The notes under the pieces: model-generated
Told to the model about the DNA's origin: nothing
What the model saw: only the letters and a program-made list of their open reading frames with translations
Database searches by the model: none
Position numbers and translations under genes: made by a program
From: Bordetella pertussis 18323
Lineage (GTDB): Bacteria > Pseudomonadota > Gammaproteobacteria > Burkholderiales > Burkholderiaceae_B
Direction: 5' to 3'
DNA length: 64,000 nucleotides
NCBI RefSeq assembly: GCF_000306945.1
Contig: NC_018518.1
Coordinates: 3,162,001-3,226,000 of the forward strand
Part shown: positions 1 through 8,901 of the stretch, piece by piece
How the letters are laid out: each line of letters starts with the position of its first letter
How positions within the stretch are numbered: the first letter of the stretch is position 1

Positions 1-238
1 TCTGCCCCAGGCCGGCGCGGATCTTCTTCAGATAACTGCGGCCGGCCTCGGTCAGCACCAGGCCTTGCCTGATCCACAGGAATAGTTCGACGCCGACAAA
101 CTCCTCAAGATGTTTCACCTGTTTGCTCACGGCGCCCTGGGTCACGCACAATTCCTGTGCGGCGCGAGTGAAACTGTTGTGCCTTGCGGCGACTTCAAAA
201 GCCTGCAGATCGGTCAGGGACGGGCAAAAACGGCGCAT
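1..238 (-). CDS. LysR-family transcriptional regulator, N-terminal part (runs off window)
   Basis: The minus strand from the ATG at 238 reads MRRFCPSLTDLQAFEVAARH and continues with a winged helix-turn-helix of the LysR type (about residues 8-65, including RAAQELCVTQGAVSKQ). Only about 79 codons lie in the window; the effector-binding domain is outside it. The start matches the usual short N-terminal tail of the GcvA-like LysR branch. It is divergent from the Bug gene at 409, the classic position for a LysR regulator controlling its neighbour, so it may control that gene (inference). The family is seen directly; the effector cannot be deduced. Confidence 0.85.
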   Translation of the reverse strand, partial: MRRFCPSLTDLQAFEVAARHNSFTRAAQELCVTQGAVSKQVKHLEEFVGVELFLWIRQGLVLTEAGRSYLKKIRAGLGQ

Positions 239-408
239 GGAAAAAGGGGCCGATTCAGGTTTTATGACAAACCAGCCATGAGTAAAAGGAATAGCTTACG
301 GAGAATCTTTCGTTTGCGCAAACCAGACACCCTTACAGAATGACGCAGTCTGCGCCAAGAACCACAAAGTTCGCGCACTGATCTGAACATCTTCCTACAG
401 GGGAAACC

Positions 409-1395
409 ATGCAACGTCGTAATGTCATCCTGGGCCTGTCCCTCGCCGCGATCCTGGCCGCCCCGCTGGCCGCCGGCGTCGCGCACGCCCAAGACGCCTA
501 TCCCAACAAGCCGATCCGCCTGATCGTTCCCTTCCCGCCCGGCGGCACCACCGACATCGTGGGCCGCCTGTTCGCCGACAAGCTGAGCAAGGAACTGGGC
601 CAGACCGTCGTGGTGGAAAACCGCGGCGGCGCCGGCGGCTCGATCGGCAGCGCCTTCGTGGCCAGCAGCGTCCCCGACGGCTACGTGCTGGGCATCGCGA
701 CGGTGAGCACGCACGGCATCAACCCGGCCATCTACACCAACCTGCCGTTCGACGCCGAGAAGGATTTCACGCCGATCTCCAATCTGGCGGCCGTGCCCAA
801 CATCATGGTGGTCAACCCCAAGGTGCCGGCCAAGAACATCGAAGACTTCATCAAGCTGGCCAAGAGCCAGCCCGGCAAGCTGACCTATGCGTCGGCCGGC
901 AACGGTTCGGTCTCGCACATGATGGGCGAAATGTTCAAGATGGCCTCGGGCACCGACCTGATGCACGTGCCCTACCGCGGCGTGGGCCCGGCGCTGAACG
1001 ACACCCTGGCCGGCCAGGTCGACGTGCTATATGACAACCTGCCGTCGTCGCTGCCGCACGTGCAGTCGGGCGCCCTGGTGCCGCTGGCCGTGGCCGCGCC
1101 GCAGCGCGTCGCGGCCCTGCCCAACGTGCCGACCTTCGCCGAGGCCGGCCTGCAACCCGTCAACGACTCGTCGTGGTTCGGCCTGGTCGCGCCGGCCAAG
1201 GTGCCGCAGCCTGTCATCGACAAGCTGTACGCCACTGTCGTGAAGGTCAGCGCAGAGGACGACGTCAAGAAGCGCCTGGAAGGCCTGGGTGCCGCGCCCG
1301 TGGCCAACACGCCCGCCGAATACGCCAAGCAGATTTCCGAGGAAATCGCCAAGAACAAGCGTATCGCCAAAGAAGCCAACGTGAAGATCGACTAA
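409..1395 (+). CDS. Bug-family periplasmic solute-binding protein (tripartite tricarboxylate transporter receptor)
   Basis: 328 residues. A signal peptide (MQRRNVILGLSLAAILAAPL..., cleavage near AHAQD) is followed by the Bug signature YPNKPIRLIVPFPPGGTTD and the downstream motifs ENRGGAGGSIG, PDGYVLGIATVSTHGINP and HVPYRGVGPALNDTLAGQVD. Bug proteins bind small carboxylates in the periplasm and are greatly expanded in Bordetella; many have no adjacent TctAB permease, and none is seen here. An AGGGGAAACC ribosome site precedes the ATG. The next gene encodes an N-formylglutamate amidohydrolase, so a formylated amino acid or dicarboxylate ligand is possible, but this is inference from position only. 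Confidence 0.93.
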   Translation: MQRRNVILGLSLAAILAAPLAAGVAHAQDAYPNKPIRLIVPFPPGGTTDIVGRLFADKLSKELGQTVVVENRGGAGGSIGSAFVASSVPDGYVLGIATVSTHGINPAIYTNLPFDAEKDFTPISNLAAVPNIMVVNPKVPAKNIEDFIKLAKSQPGKLTYASAGNGSVSHMMGEMFKMASGTDLMHVPYRGVGPALNDTLAGQVDVLYDNLPSSLPHVQSGALVPLAVAAPQRVAALPNVPTFAEAGLQPVNDSSWFGLVAPAKVPQPVIDKLYATVVKVSAEDDVKKRLEGLGAAPVANTPAEYAKQISEEIAKNKRIAKEANVKID

Positions 1396-1406
1396 GCGCG
1401 CTCACC

Positions 1407-1429
1407 CCCCCCGCCCGCGCGGCGGGGGG
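1407..1429 (+). terminator. GC-rich intergenic hairpin after the Bug gene
   Basis: A 9-bp perfect stem (CCCCCCGCC / GGCGGGGGG) with loop CGCGC lies just after the stop of the Bug gene. No T tract follows, so it is not a classic intrinsic terminator; it may protect the upstream mRNA or lower read-through into the downstream gene. Confidence 0.35.
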
Positions 1430-1454
1430 CCGATTCCAGCACCTGCACTCATAT

Positions 1455-2330
1455 ATGTTTATTACCCAGCCTCTGTCCTACCGACTCGACCTGCCGACCG
1501 AATATCCCCACGCGCAATCGTCCACTCCCCTGGTGCTGGATTCCCCGCACAGCGGCGCGGCCTACCCGCCGGATTTCGCGCCGTCGGTGTCGGCCGGCGC
1601 GCTGCGCACGGCGGAGGACACCTGGGTCGACGATCTGTGGGGCGATGCAGTCGGGCTGGGCGTGCCGCTGATCGCCGCCAGCTTCCCGCGCAGCTACATC
1701 GACGCCAACCGCGCCGTCGATGAAATCGATCCGCTGCTGCTTGCGCAGCCGTGGCCCGAGGCCATCAACGAGTCGCCCAAGGTGAAACTGGGCAAGGGCC
1801 TGGTGTGGCGCATGCTGGACGACGGCACGCCGCTGTACGACCGCAAGCTGTCGGTCGACGAGGTGCGCCATCGCATCGAGGCCTGCTGGAAGCCGTATCA
1901 TCGCGCCCTGGGCGCAGTCCTGGACCAGGCACATGCCCGCTTTGGCAAGGTCTGGCACATCAATTGCCATTCGATGCCCAGCGTGGCGGGCGCCTTCGCG
2001 ACCGACCAGCCGGGTCTGGTGCACCCCGACTTCGTGCTCGGCGACCGCGACGGCTCGACCAGCGACCCCGCCTTCCGCGAGTTCGTCGCCGCGTGGCTGC
2101 GCGAGCGCGGCTACGACGTATCGGTCAACGACCCGTACAAGGGCGTGGAACTGGTGCGCGCCTTCGGCCGCCCGGCCGATGGCCGCCACAGCCTGCAGAT
2201 CGAGATCAACCGCAAGCTGTACATGGACGAAGTCTCGCTGCGGCCCAACGACAACTATCCGCGCCTGAAGGCGCACCTGCGCGAGCTGACCGCCGCGCTG
2301 GTTGACTGGACGCGCGCGCAGGCGGCCTGA
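1455..2330 (+). CDS. N-formylglutamate amidohydrolase family protein
   Basis: 291 residues from the ATG at 1455 (MFITQPLSYRLDLPTEYPHA). Family motifs are clear: VLDSPHSGAAYPPDF near the N-terminus, FPRSYIDANRAVDEID (about residue 75), HINCHSMPSVAGAF (about 170) and LQIEINRKLYMDE near 250. Members (HutG type) are zinc-dependent amidases hydrolysing N-formyl-L-glutamate to formate and glutamate in histidine catabolism. No hut genes are visible here, so the substrate may be another N-acyl amino acid. It lies 59 bp after the Bug gene, separated by a hairpin, and could be cotranscribed with it. An upstream in-frame extension back to 1173 overlaps the Bug gene and is rejected. Confidence 0.88.
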   Translation: MFITQPLSYRLDLPTEYPHAQSSTPLVLDSPHSGAAYPPDFAPSVSAGALRTAEDTWVDDLWGDAVGLGVPLIAASFPRSYIDANRAVDEIDPLLLAQPWPEAINESPKVKLGKGLVWRMLDDGTPLYDRKLSVDEVRHRIEACWKPYHRALGAVLDQAHARFGKVWHINCHSMPSVAGAFATDQPGLVHPDFVLGDRDGSTSDPAFREFVAAWLRERGYDVSVNDPYKGVELVRAFGRPADGRHSLQIEINRKLYMDEVSLRPNDNYPRLKAHLRELTAALVDWTRAQAA

Positions 2331-2352
2331 CGCCGGACGTCTGCGCACTCGT

Positions 2353-2378
2353 GCATGGCGGGCTTGCGCCCGCCATGC
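2353..2378. repeat. Perfect 11-bp inverted repeat
   Basis: GCATGGCGGGC, a TTGC loop, then GCCCGCCATGC: a perfect 11-bp stem with a four-base loop, immediately upstream of a second hairpin that has a T tract. It may be the first half of a tandem terminator or an mRNA-stabilising stem. Confidence 0.6.
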
Positions 2379-2382
2379 AGCC

Positions 2383-2418
2383 GCCCCGTTGGACGACCAC
2401 GCCAGCGGGGCTTTTTTT
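2383..2418 (+). terminator. Rho-independent terminator
   Basis: GCCCCGTTGG and CCAGCGGGGC pair over 10 bp (one G-U pair) around a short loop and are followed by seven T residues. It ends transcription from the Bug/amidohydrolase unit ahead of the pnt operon. Confidence 0.8.
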
Positions 2419-2549
2419 CGCCGGCCGCGCGGCTGGACGGCGCGGGAGCGCGCCTCGCGGCGCGTGGCGCTTTTCCTCTTCCCCTGCCATCAACGCGTCG
2501 CAAGGACGCCACCGGCTGCCCCGATACCGGCGCCCTGTGAGGATTCGTG

Positions 2550-2555
2550 TATAAC
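2550..2555 (+). promoter_or_regulatory. Possible -10 element of the pnt operon
   Basis: TATAAC lies 29 bases upstream of the pntAA ATG in an otherwise GC-rich spacer. No convincing -35 hexamer is visible at the right distance. A GGAGGAG ribosome site follows at about 2569-2577. Confidence 0.35.
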
Positions 2556-2584
2556 TACGGCGAACCTTCGGAGGAGAAGCGTCA

Positions 2585-3703
2585 ATGCAAATCGGGGTAC
2601 CTAAAGAAACCCGGGATGGGGAAACCCGCGTCGCGGCAACGCCAGAGACCGTCAAGAAGTACATAGGCGGCAAACACAGCGTGATCGTCGAACGCGGAGC
2701 AGGCGTGGCCGCGCATTACCCGGACAGCGCCTATGAGGAGGCCGGCGCCACGCTGGGCACGGCCGAAACCGCACTGGGTTGCGAGCTGGTGCTGAAAGTC
2801 CGCGCGCCGGCCGACAACGAACTGCCGCACATGAAACGCGGTGCGGTGCTCGCCGGCATGCTCGATCCGTTCGATGCCGACGACCTGCAACGCCTGGCCG
2901 CCGCGGGGCTGACCGCCTTCGCGCTGGAAGCGGCGCCGCGCATCACCCGCGCGCAAAGCCTGGACGTGCTGTCATCGCAGGCCAACCTGGCCGGCTACAA
3001 GGCGGTACTGCTGGCGGCCAACTACTACGGCAGGCTGCTGCCCATGATGATGACCGCCGCCGGCACGCTGAAGGCGGCCCGCGTGGTCGTGCTGGGCGCC
3101 GGGGTGGCGGGCCTGCAGGCCATCGCCACCGCGCGCCGCCTGGGCGCCGTGGTCGAGGCCTCGGACGTGCGTCCGGCCGCCAAGGAGCAGATCGAGTCGC
3201 TGGGCGCCAAGTTCATCGACGTTCCGTTCGAGACCGATGAAGAGCGCGAAATCGCGCAGGGTGTCGGCGGCTACGCCCGTCCCATGCCCCCGGCATGGAT
3301 GGCCCGGCAGGCCGAACTGGTCGCCCAGCGCTGCAAGCAGGCCGATATCGTCATCACCACCGCGCTGATCCCCGGCCGCCCGGCGCCCACGCTGCTGACG
3401 GCCGAAACCGTGCAGGCCATGAAGCCCGGATCGGTCGTGGTCGACCTGGCGGTCGAGCGCGGCGGCAACTGCCCGCTGACGCAAAAAGGCCTGGTGGCCG
3501 ACCACCACGGCGTTACCCTGGTCGGCCTGACCAATCTGCCCGGAATGTTGCCCACCGACGCATCGGCTCTGTATGCGCGCAACCTGCTGGATTTCCTCAA
3601 ACTCATCGTCGATGCCGAAGGCGCGCTGGCCATACGGCGCGATGACGAAATCGTCACGGCCTGTCTGATGTGCGAAGGCGGCCAGGTTACCCGGAGGTCA
3701 TAA
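2585..3703 (+). CDS. pntAA: NAD(P) transhydrogenase subunit alpha part 1
   Basis: 372 residues. Soluble NAD(H)-binding domain I of proton-translocating transhydrogenase, which couples hydride transfer between NADH and NADP+ to proton flow across the inner membrane. It opens with [20 protein letters not shown], typical of the AlaDH/PNT fold, and has the Rossmann motif [21 protein letters not shown] at about residues 162-182 followed by the acidic end of beta-2 (EASDVRP). Length and lack of membrane helices match the split three-subunit form of Rhodospirillum type. A strong GGAGGAG ribosome site supports the ATG. The stop is one base from the pntAB start, so the genes are translationally coupled. 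Confidence 0.95.
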   Translation: MQIGVPKETRDGETRVAATPETVKKYIGGKHSVIVERGAGVAAHYPDSAYEEAGATLGTAETALGCELVLKVRAPADNELPHMKRGAVLAGMLDPFDADDLQRLAAAGLTAFALEAAPRITRAQSLDVLSSQANLAGYKAVLLAANYYGRLLPMMMTAAGTLKAARVVVLGAGVAGLQAIATARRLGAVVEASDVRPAAKEQIESLGAKFIDVPFETDEEREIAQGVGGYARPMPPAWMARQAELVAQRCKQADIVITTALIPGRPAPTLLTAETVQAMKPGSVVVDLAVERGGNCPLTQKGLVADHHGVTLVGLTNLPGMLPTDASALYARNLLDFLKLIVDAEGALAIRRDDEIVTACLMCEGGQVTRRS

Positions 3704-3704
3704 G

Positions 3705-4023
3705 ATGGAAAGCATCAGCCCTACCCTGATCAATCTGATCATCTTCGTGCTGGCCATCTATGTCGGCTACCACGTGGTCTGGAATGTCACCCCTGCGCTG
3801 CATACGCCGCTGATGGCGGTCACCAACGCGATCTCAGCCATCATCATCGTCGGCGCCATGCTGGCCGCCGCGCTCACCGAGGGCCGGACTGGCGCGCACC
3901 ATGGGCGTCGTCGCCGTCGCCCTGGCGGCGGTCAATGTATTTGGCGGCTTCCTGGTCACCCGGCGCATGCTGGAGATGTTCAAGAAGAAGGAACGCAAGC
4001 CCGGCACGGAGGGTGCGCAATGA
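3705..4023 (+). pseudogene. pntAB: NAD(P) transhydrogenase subunit alpha part 2, frameshifted
   Basis: The ATG at 3705 follows a GGAGG site. The first 60 codons encode the expected small membrane subunit ([20 protein letters not shown]..., two hydrophobic segments). At about 3881-3887 the sequence GAGGGCCGGACTGG leaves frame. Removing one base restores [20 protein letters not shown], a third hydrophobic segment, and a stop TGA at 4021-4023 that overlaps the pntB ATG. The span is 319 bases, one more than a multiple of three, so a single-base insertion explains it. As sequenced, the frame instead runs into pntB and gives a 583-codon fused ORF. Either a real mutation or a sequencing error. Confidence 0.85.
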
Positions 4024-5456
4024 TTTCGTTGAACCTGGTTACTCTGTTCTACCTGATCGCCTCGGTCTGCTTCATCCAGGCGCTCAAGGGCCTGTCACAC
4101 CCCACCACGTCGCGGCTGGGCAATACCTTCGGCATGGTCGGCATGGCCATCGCGGTCCTGACCACGGCGGCGCTCATCATCGCGCTGGCGCGCGACGGCG
4201 CCGGCCCCGGCCTGGGCTGGGTGCTGCTGGGCCTGCTGATCGGCGGCAGCGCCGGCACCCTGATGGCCAAGCGCGTCGAAATGACCAAGATGCCCGAGCT
4301 GGTGGCCTTCATGCACAGCATGATCGGCCTGGCCGCCGTGGCCATCGCGGTCGCGGTGGTGGCCGAGCCGCATGCCTTCGGCATCGCCACGGCCGGCGGG
4401 CTGATACCCACCGGCAACCGCCTGGAGCTGTTCATCGGCACCTTCGTGGGCGCCATCACTTTCTCCGGGTCGGTCATTGCGTTCGGCAAGCTGTCGGGCA
4501 AGTACAAGTTCCGGTTGTTCCAGGGAGCGCCGGTCGTGTTTCCCGGCCAGCACCTGCTCAACCTGGCGCTGGCCTTGCTGATGCTGGGCTGCGGCCTGTG
4601 GTTCATGGCCACCCAGGCCTGGCCGCCTTTCGTCATCATGACGGTACTGGCGTTCGCGCTGGGCGTGTTGATCATCATCCCCATCGGCGGCGCCGACATG
4701 CCCGTCGTGGTATCGATGCTCAACAGCTATTCGGGATGGGCGGCCGCCGGCATCGGGTTCTCGCTGAACAACCCCATGCTGATCATCGCCGGCTCGCTGG
4801 TGGGCTCTTCGGGCGCGATTCTCTCGTACATCATGTGCAAGGCGATGAACCGCTCGTTCTTCAACGTGCTGCTGGGCGGGTTCGGCGGCCAGGCGGGCAC
4901 GGCCGCCGCGGCCGGTGACGGCCAGCAGCGCAGCGTGAAGTCGGGCAGCGCCGACGACGCGTCGTTCCTGATGGCCAACGCCGAAAGCGTGGTCATCGTG
5001 CCGGGCTACGGCCTGGCCGTGGCGCGCGCCCAGCACGCGCTCAAGGAACTGGCCACCAAGCTGGGCGAAAAAGGCGTGCAGGTGAAATACGCCATCCATC
5101 CGGTGGCCGGCCGCATGCCTGGCCACATGAACGTGCTGCTGGCCGAGGCCGAGGTGCCCTACGACCAGGTGTTCGAGATGGACGACATCAACGGCGAATT
5201 CGGCCAGACCGACGTCGTGCTGGTGCTCGGCGCCAACGACGTGGTCAACCCGGCGGCCAAGAACGACCCTGCCTCGCCGATTGCCGGCATGCCCATCCTC
5301 GAGGCCTACAAGGCCCGCACCGTCATCGTCAACAAGCGTTCGATGGCCGCGGGTTACGCCGGCCTGGACAACGAGCTGTTCTACATGGACCGCACGATGA
5401 TGGTGTTCGGCGACGCCAAGAAGGTGCTGGAAGACATGGTCAAGGCCGTGGAATAA
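4020..5456 (+). CDS. pntB: NAD(P) transhydrogenase subunit beta
   Basis: 478 residues from the ATG at 4020, which overlaps the intended pntAB stop (ATGA). The N-terminal half has about nine hydrophobic segments ([20 protein letters not shown]..., then [20 protein letters not shown]) forming the proton channel. The C-terminal domain III binds NADP(H): [38 protein letters not shown] and [21 protein letters not shown] are the expected motifs. Full length and intact. If the upstream frameshift is real, pntB could still be translated from its own ATG, but coupling would be altered and complex assembly without a full PntAB is doubtful. Confidence 0.95.
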   Translation: MISLNLVTLFYLIASVCFIQALKGLSHPTTSRLGNTFGMVGMAIAVLTTAALIIALARDGAGPGLGWVLLGLLIGGSAGTLMAKRVEMTKMPELVAFMHSMIGLAAVAIAVAVVAEPHAFGIATAGGLIPTGNRLELFIGTFVGAITFSGSVIAFGKLSGKYKFRLFQGAPVVFPGQHLLNLALALLMLGCGLWFMATQAWPPFVIMTVLAFALGVLIIIPIGGADMPVVVSMLNSYSGWAAAGIGFSLNNPMLIIAGSLVGSSGAILSYIMCKAMNRSFFNVLLGGFGGQAGTAAAAGDGQQRSVKSGSADDASFLMANAESVVIVPGYGLAVARAQHALKELATKLGEKGVQVKYAIHPVAGRMPGHMNVLLAEAEVPYDQVFEMDDINGEFGQTDVVLVLGANDVVNPAAKNDPASPIAGMPILEAYKARTVIVNKRSMAAGYAGLDNELFYMDRTMMVFGDAKKVLEDMVKAVE

Positions 5457-5499
5457 GGCACGGGGCCGGTGCGGCGCATGGCGCCGCGCCGGGGCCCGC

Positions 5500-6510
5500 C
5501 TAACGGCGCGCGCGCAATTGCCCTGGCGTCACGCCAAAGGCGCGCCGGAAGGCCGTGGCGAAATTGGCCGCGCTGGTATAGCCGGCCAGGCAGGCGGCCT
5601 GGGCCACGCTCAGGCCGTCGCGCTCCAGCCCCAGCCGCGCACGCGTCAGGCGCGCGCCGCGCAGGCACTCGAACACCGTCATGCCCCATGCGGCGCGAAA
5701 ATGACGCTGCAGCGTATTGACGCTCAGGCAGGCATGGCGGGCGAGTTCTTCCAGGCTCCAGGCATCGGCCTCGCCGCTTTCCAGCAGTTCCCGTATCCGC
5801 GCCATGCGCAGGAAATCGCGCCGGACCAGTCCGCCGCGCCCGGCCTGCGGCGCCGCACCGGCCCCGGCCTCCAGGCCGTCGAAGCCCTCGACCAGCAGAT
5901 CCAGCGCACGCGACTCCAGGTATAGGCGCCACAGCGCCGGCGCCAGCGCCGGCGGGCGCAGCATCTGCTCGGCCAGCGTGATCGCCTGGGCCGATGCCGG
6001 CCAGCAATGCATGGCCAGATGGCGCTGGGCAAACGCCGCCAATGCCGCGCCGTCGGCGCCCAGGCGCCGCGCCAGCCAGTCGTGGCTGAATGCAAGGCTG
6101 ACCGTGCGCTCGATGTCGCCGCGGCGCGACTGGCGCGCGAACGTCGCCGGCGCGGCGACCGCCACCAGGGCGCCCTGCACCCCGTCGCCGCCCTGCGGGC
6201 CGCGCGGCAGGCGGCAATGGCCGATGGAGACGTCGGCGCGCCCGCCTATGGTCAGCGCCAGGCGCAGGCCGGGCTTGAGTTCGGCGCGCACGGCGGCGCC
6301 CTGCAGATCGCGGATATCGACCCGGTGCGCCACCACGCCGGGCGCCACCTCGCTGGTATCAAACACGCCCTGGAAAACCGGCCGCTCCTTGCCGGGCACC
6401 GACAGGTAGTAGCGCGCGGCGCTGTGGCGCGACAGATCGATCAGCGTCTGGCCCGCCACCAGGGCGGCGCCGGCGCCGCCGCGCGGTGCGCGTGGAGGAG
6501 TCTGGGTCAT
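5500..6510 (-). CDS. bfeR: AraC-family transcriptional regulator (BfeR-like)
   Basis: 336 residues from the ATG at 6510 (MTQTPPRAPRGGAGAAL); a TTG start seven codons earlier is possible. The C-terminal 100 residues hold both AraC helix-turn-helix motifs (SLEELARHACLSVNTLQRHF and VAQAACLAGYTSAANFATAF). It is divergent from the enterobactin-type TonB receptor gene with a 175-bp shared promoter region. In Bordetella, the AraC regulator BfeR activates bfeA in response to enterobactin-type siderophores. The family and arrangement are seen; assignment as BfeR is from that published arrangement and has not been verified by alignment. Confidence 0.8.
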   Translation of the reverse strand: MTQTPPRAPRGGAGAALVAGQTLIDLSRHSAARYYLSVPGKERPVFQGVFDTSEVAPGVVAHRVDIRDLQGAAVRAELKPGLRLALTIGGRADVSIGHCRLPRGPQGGDGVQGALVAVAAPATFARQSRRGDIERTVSLAFSHDWLARRLGADGAALAAFAQRHLAMHCWPASAQAITLAEQMLRPPALAPALWRLYLESRALDLLVEGFDGLEAGAGAAPQAGRGGLVRRDFLRMARIRELLESGEADAWSLEELARHACLSVNTLQRHFRAAWGMTVFECLRGARLTRARLGLERDGLSVAQAACLAGYTSAANFATAFRRAFGVTPGQLRARR

Positions 6511-6595
6511 GAATGAATGGCGATAGTGCAAAGGCTTATGGCGCGTGCCGAAACCTTTGCCGGGATCTTCTCTGACAGAATCATGAACGCCAAAT

Positions 6596-6614
6596 CTTAT
6601 TAGAAATCATTCCC
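6596..6614. promoter_or_regulatory. Candidate Fur box between bfeR-like and bfeA genes
   Basis: CTTATTAGAAATCATTCCC matches 11 of 19 positions of the consensus Fur box, with the right half AATCATT best conserved. It sits in the only AT-rich part of the divergent promoter region, about 70-90 bases before the receptor ATG. Iron repression of such receptors is well established; this exact site is inferred. Confidence 0.45.
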
Positions 6615-6685
6615 AATCGCAAACAGGCCCGATACATGGCTGGCCGCCATGTGGACGGGCCCGCGCACGCACACGGAGAAGCCGC

Positions 6686-8899
6686 ATGTCCACCCCCCGA
6701 TTCGCGCTGCATTACGCCAGCGCGTCAGTCCTGCTGGCCGCATCCGGCCTGGCCATGGCGCAGACGGCCACCCAGATCCACGATCCGTCGCAGGTGCAGC
6801 AGATGGCGACGGTGCAGGTGCTGGGCACGGCCGAAGAGGAAATCAAGGAGTCGCTGGGCGTCTCGGTCATCACCGCCGAGGAGATCGCCCGCCGCCCGCC
6901 CACCAATGACCTGTCCGACCTGATCCGCCGCGAACCCGGCGTCAACCTGACCGGCAACAGCGCCAGCGGCGCGCGGGGCAACAGCCGCCAGGTCGACATC
7001 CGCGGCATGGGCCCCGAGAACACCCTCATCCTGATCGACGGCAAGCCCGTCACCTCGCGCAATGCGGTGCGCTATGGCTGGAACGGCGACCGGGACACGC
7101 GCGGGGACACCAACTGGGTGCCCGCCGAGGAAGTCGAGCGCATCGAAGTGATCCGCGGCCCGGCCGCCGCCCGCTACGGTTCCGGGGCCATGGGCGGCGT
7201 GGTCAACATCATCACCAAGCGCCCCGCCGATCGCGCCACCGGCTCCATCACCTACTACACGAACCAGCCGGAAGACAGCCGCGAGGGCAACACCAACCGC
7301 GTCAATGCGCGCATCAGCGCGCCGATCAGCGACACGCTGAGCATGCGGCTGTACGGCAACTACAACAAGACCAATCCGGATGCCCGCGACATCAACGCCG
7401 GCCACGCGAACACCAGCGACAACGGCAACCCCTCGACCGCCGGACGCGAGGGCGTCATCAACCAGGACCTGAGCGCGCTGTTCTCGTGGAAAGCCGACAG
7501 CCACAACACCGTGGACCTGGACATGGGCTTCAGCCGGCAGGGCAACCTGTTCGCCGGCGACACCATGAACAACGCCAACAGCGACTTCTCGGACAGCCTG
7601 TACGGCAAGGAAACCAATGCGATGTACCGCGAGAACTATGCGCTGACGCACCGCGGCGTCTACGACTGGGGCACCTCGCGCGCCAGCGTCGGCTATGACT
7701 ACACGCGCAACGCGCGCCAGCGCGAAGGCCTGGCCGGCGGCCCCGAGGGCGCGCCCACCGCGGGCGGCTACGACACCGCGCGCCTGAAGAACTGGCGCGC
7801 CGCGGCCGAGGCCAGCGTGCCGTTCCATCTCGGTTTCGAGCAGGTCGCCACGGTCGGCGTGGAATGGCTGCGCGAATCGCTGGAAGACCCCGCCGGCACG
7901 CGCCAGACCTATACCGGCGGCGCCATCGGCGGCACGGCCCCGGCCGACCGCGACCCGAAATCGCGCCAGACCAGCTATGCGCTGTTCGCCGAGGACAACA
8001 TCGAGATCGACGAGCGCACCATGCTCACGCCCGGCGTGCGCCTGGACCACAACAGCGAATTCGGCAGCAACTGGAGTCCCAGCCTGAACGCCTCGTACGC
8101 CGTCACCGACGCGCTCAAGCTCAAGGGTGGCATCGCGCGCGCCTACAAGGCGCCCAACCTCTACCAATCCAACCCCAACTACCTGCTGTACAGCCGCGGC
8201 AATGGCTGCCTGGCCTCGCAGACCAACACCAACGGCTGCTATCTGGTCGGCAACGAGGACCTCTCGCCGGAAACCAGCGTCAACAAGGAAATCGGCTTCG
8301 AGTACGACCCGGGCACGTGGCGCACCAGCATGGCCTATTTCCGCAACGACTACCGCAACAAGATCGTCGCCGGCACCGACGTCCAGTACCGCCTGGCCAA
8401 TGGCGCCCGGGTGCTGCAATGGACCAACAGCGGCAAGGCCGTGGTCGAAGGGCTGGAAGGCAACCTGTTCATTCCGCTGGCCAGCAATCTCGACTGGAAC
8501 ACCAACTTCACCTACATGATCCAGTCCAAGGAAAAGGCTACCGGCGAACCCTTGAGCGTGATTCCCGAATACACCATCAACAGCACGCTGGACTGGTTCT
8601 ACACGCCGCAGCTGTCGTTCCAGGCCAATCTCACCTATTACGGCAAGCAGGAAGGCCCGTCCACCAATGTACGCACCGGCGTCGAACTGAACGGCGACGG
8701 CCGCCAGACCATCAGTCCGTATGCCCTGGCGGGCCTGAGCATGGGCTACGAAGTCAACCGGAACCTGAAGTTCCGCGTCGGCGTGAGCAACCTGTTCGAC
8801 AAGCAGCTGTACCGCGAAGGCAATGCCAGCAGCGCGGGCGCGGCCACCTACAACGAACCGGGGCGCGCCTATTACGCCACGGCGACGGTGTCGTTCTGA
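6686..8899 (+). CDS. bfeA: TonB-dependent ferric enterobactin receptor (FepA/BfeA type)
   Basis: 737 residues. A signal peptide (cleavage near AMAQTAT) precedes a TonB-box-like stretch (MATVQVLGTAEEE), then the plug domain with RQVDIRGMGPENTLILIDG, VEVERIEVIRGPAAARYGSGA-type motif and GGVVNIITKRPAD. The rest is a 22-strand barrel ending in the required aromatic residue (YYATATVSF). Length and the FepA-like plug (SRNAVRYGWNGDRDTRGDTN) fit the Bordetella enterobactin receptor BfeA. It imports ferric catecholate siderophores across the outer membrane using TonB energy. A divergent AraC regulator and a downstream esterase support this role. Confidence 0.9.
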   Translation: MSTPRFALHYASASVLLAASGLAMAQTATQIHDPSQVQQMATVQVLGTAEEEIKESLGVSVITAEEIARRPPTNDLSDLIRREPGVNLTGNSASGARGNSRQVDIRGMGPENTLILIDGKPVTSRNAVRYGWNGDRDTRGDTNWVPAEEVERIEVIRGPAAARYGSGAMGGVVNIITKRPADRATGSITYYTNQPEDSREGNTNRVNARISAPISDTLSMRLYGNYNKTNPDARDINAGHANTSDNGNPSTAGREGVINQDLSALFSWKADSHNTVDLDMGFSRQGNLFAGDTMNNANSDFSDSLYGKETNAMYRENYALTHRGVYDWGTSRASVGYDYTRNARQREGLAGGPEGAPTAGGYDTARLKNWRAAAEASVPFHLGFEQVATVGVEWLRESLEDPAGTRQTYTGGAIGGTAPADRDPKSRQTSYALFAEDNIEIDERTMLTPGVRLDHNSEFGSNWSPSLNASYAVTDALKLKGGIARAYKAPNLYQSNPNYLLYSRGNGCLASQTNTNGCYLVGNEDLSPETSVNKEIGFEYDPGTWRTSMAYFRNDYRNKIVAGTDVQYRLANGARVLQWTNSGKAVVEGLEGNLFIPLASNLDWNTNFTYMIQSKEKATGEPLSVIPEYTINSTLDWFYTPQLSFQANLTYYGKQEGPSTNVRTGVELNGDGRQTISPYALAGLSMGYEVNRNLKFRVGVSNLFDKQLYREGNASSAGAATYNEPGRAYYATATVSF

Positions 8900-8901
8900 C
8901 C

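Noticed and set aside
1173..2330. A longer form of the N-formylglutamate amidohydrolase
   Set aside because: The extension is antisense-like sequence over the Bug gene; the ATG at 1455 gives the normal family length.
2302..2604. Small ORFs between the amidohydrolase gene and pntAA
   Set aside because: They overlap the terminator hairpins, have no ribosome site and low-complexity Arg/Ala composition.
3705..5456. A 583-residue PntAB-PntB fusion protein
   Set aside because: The linker is out-of-frame translation of pntAB caused by one inserted base, not a natural fusion; the intact frame ends in the classic ATGA overlap.
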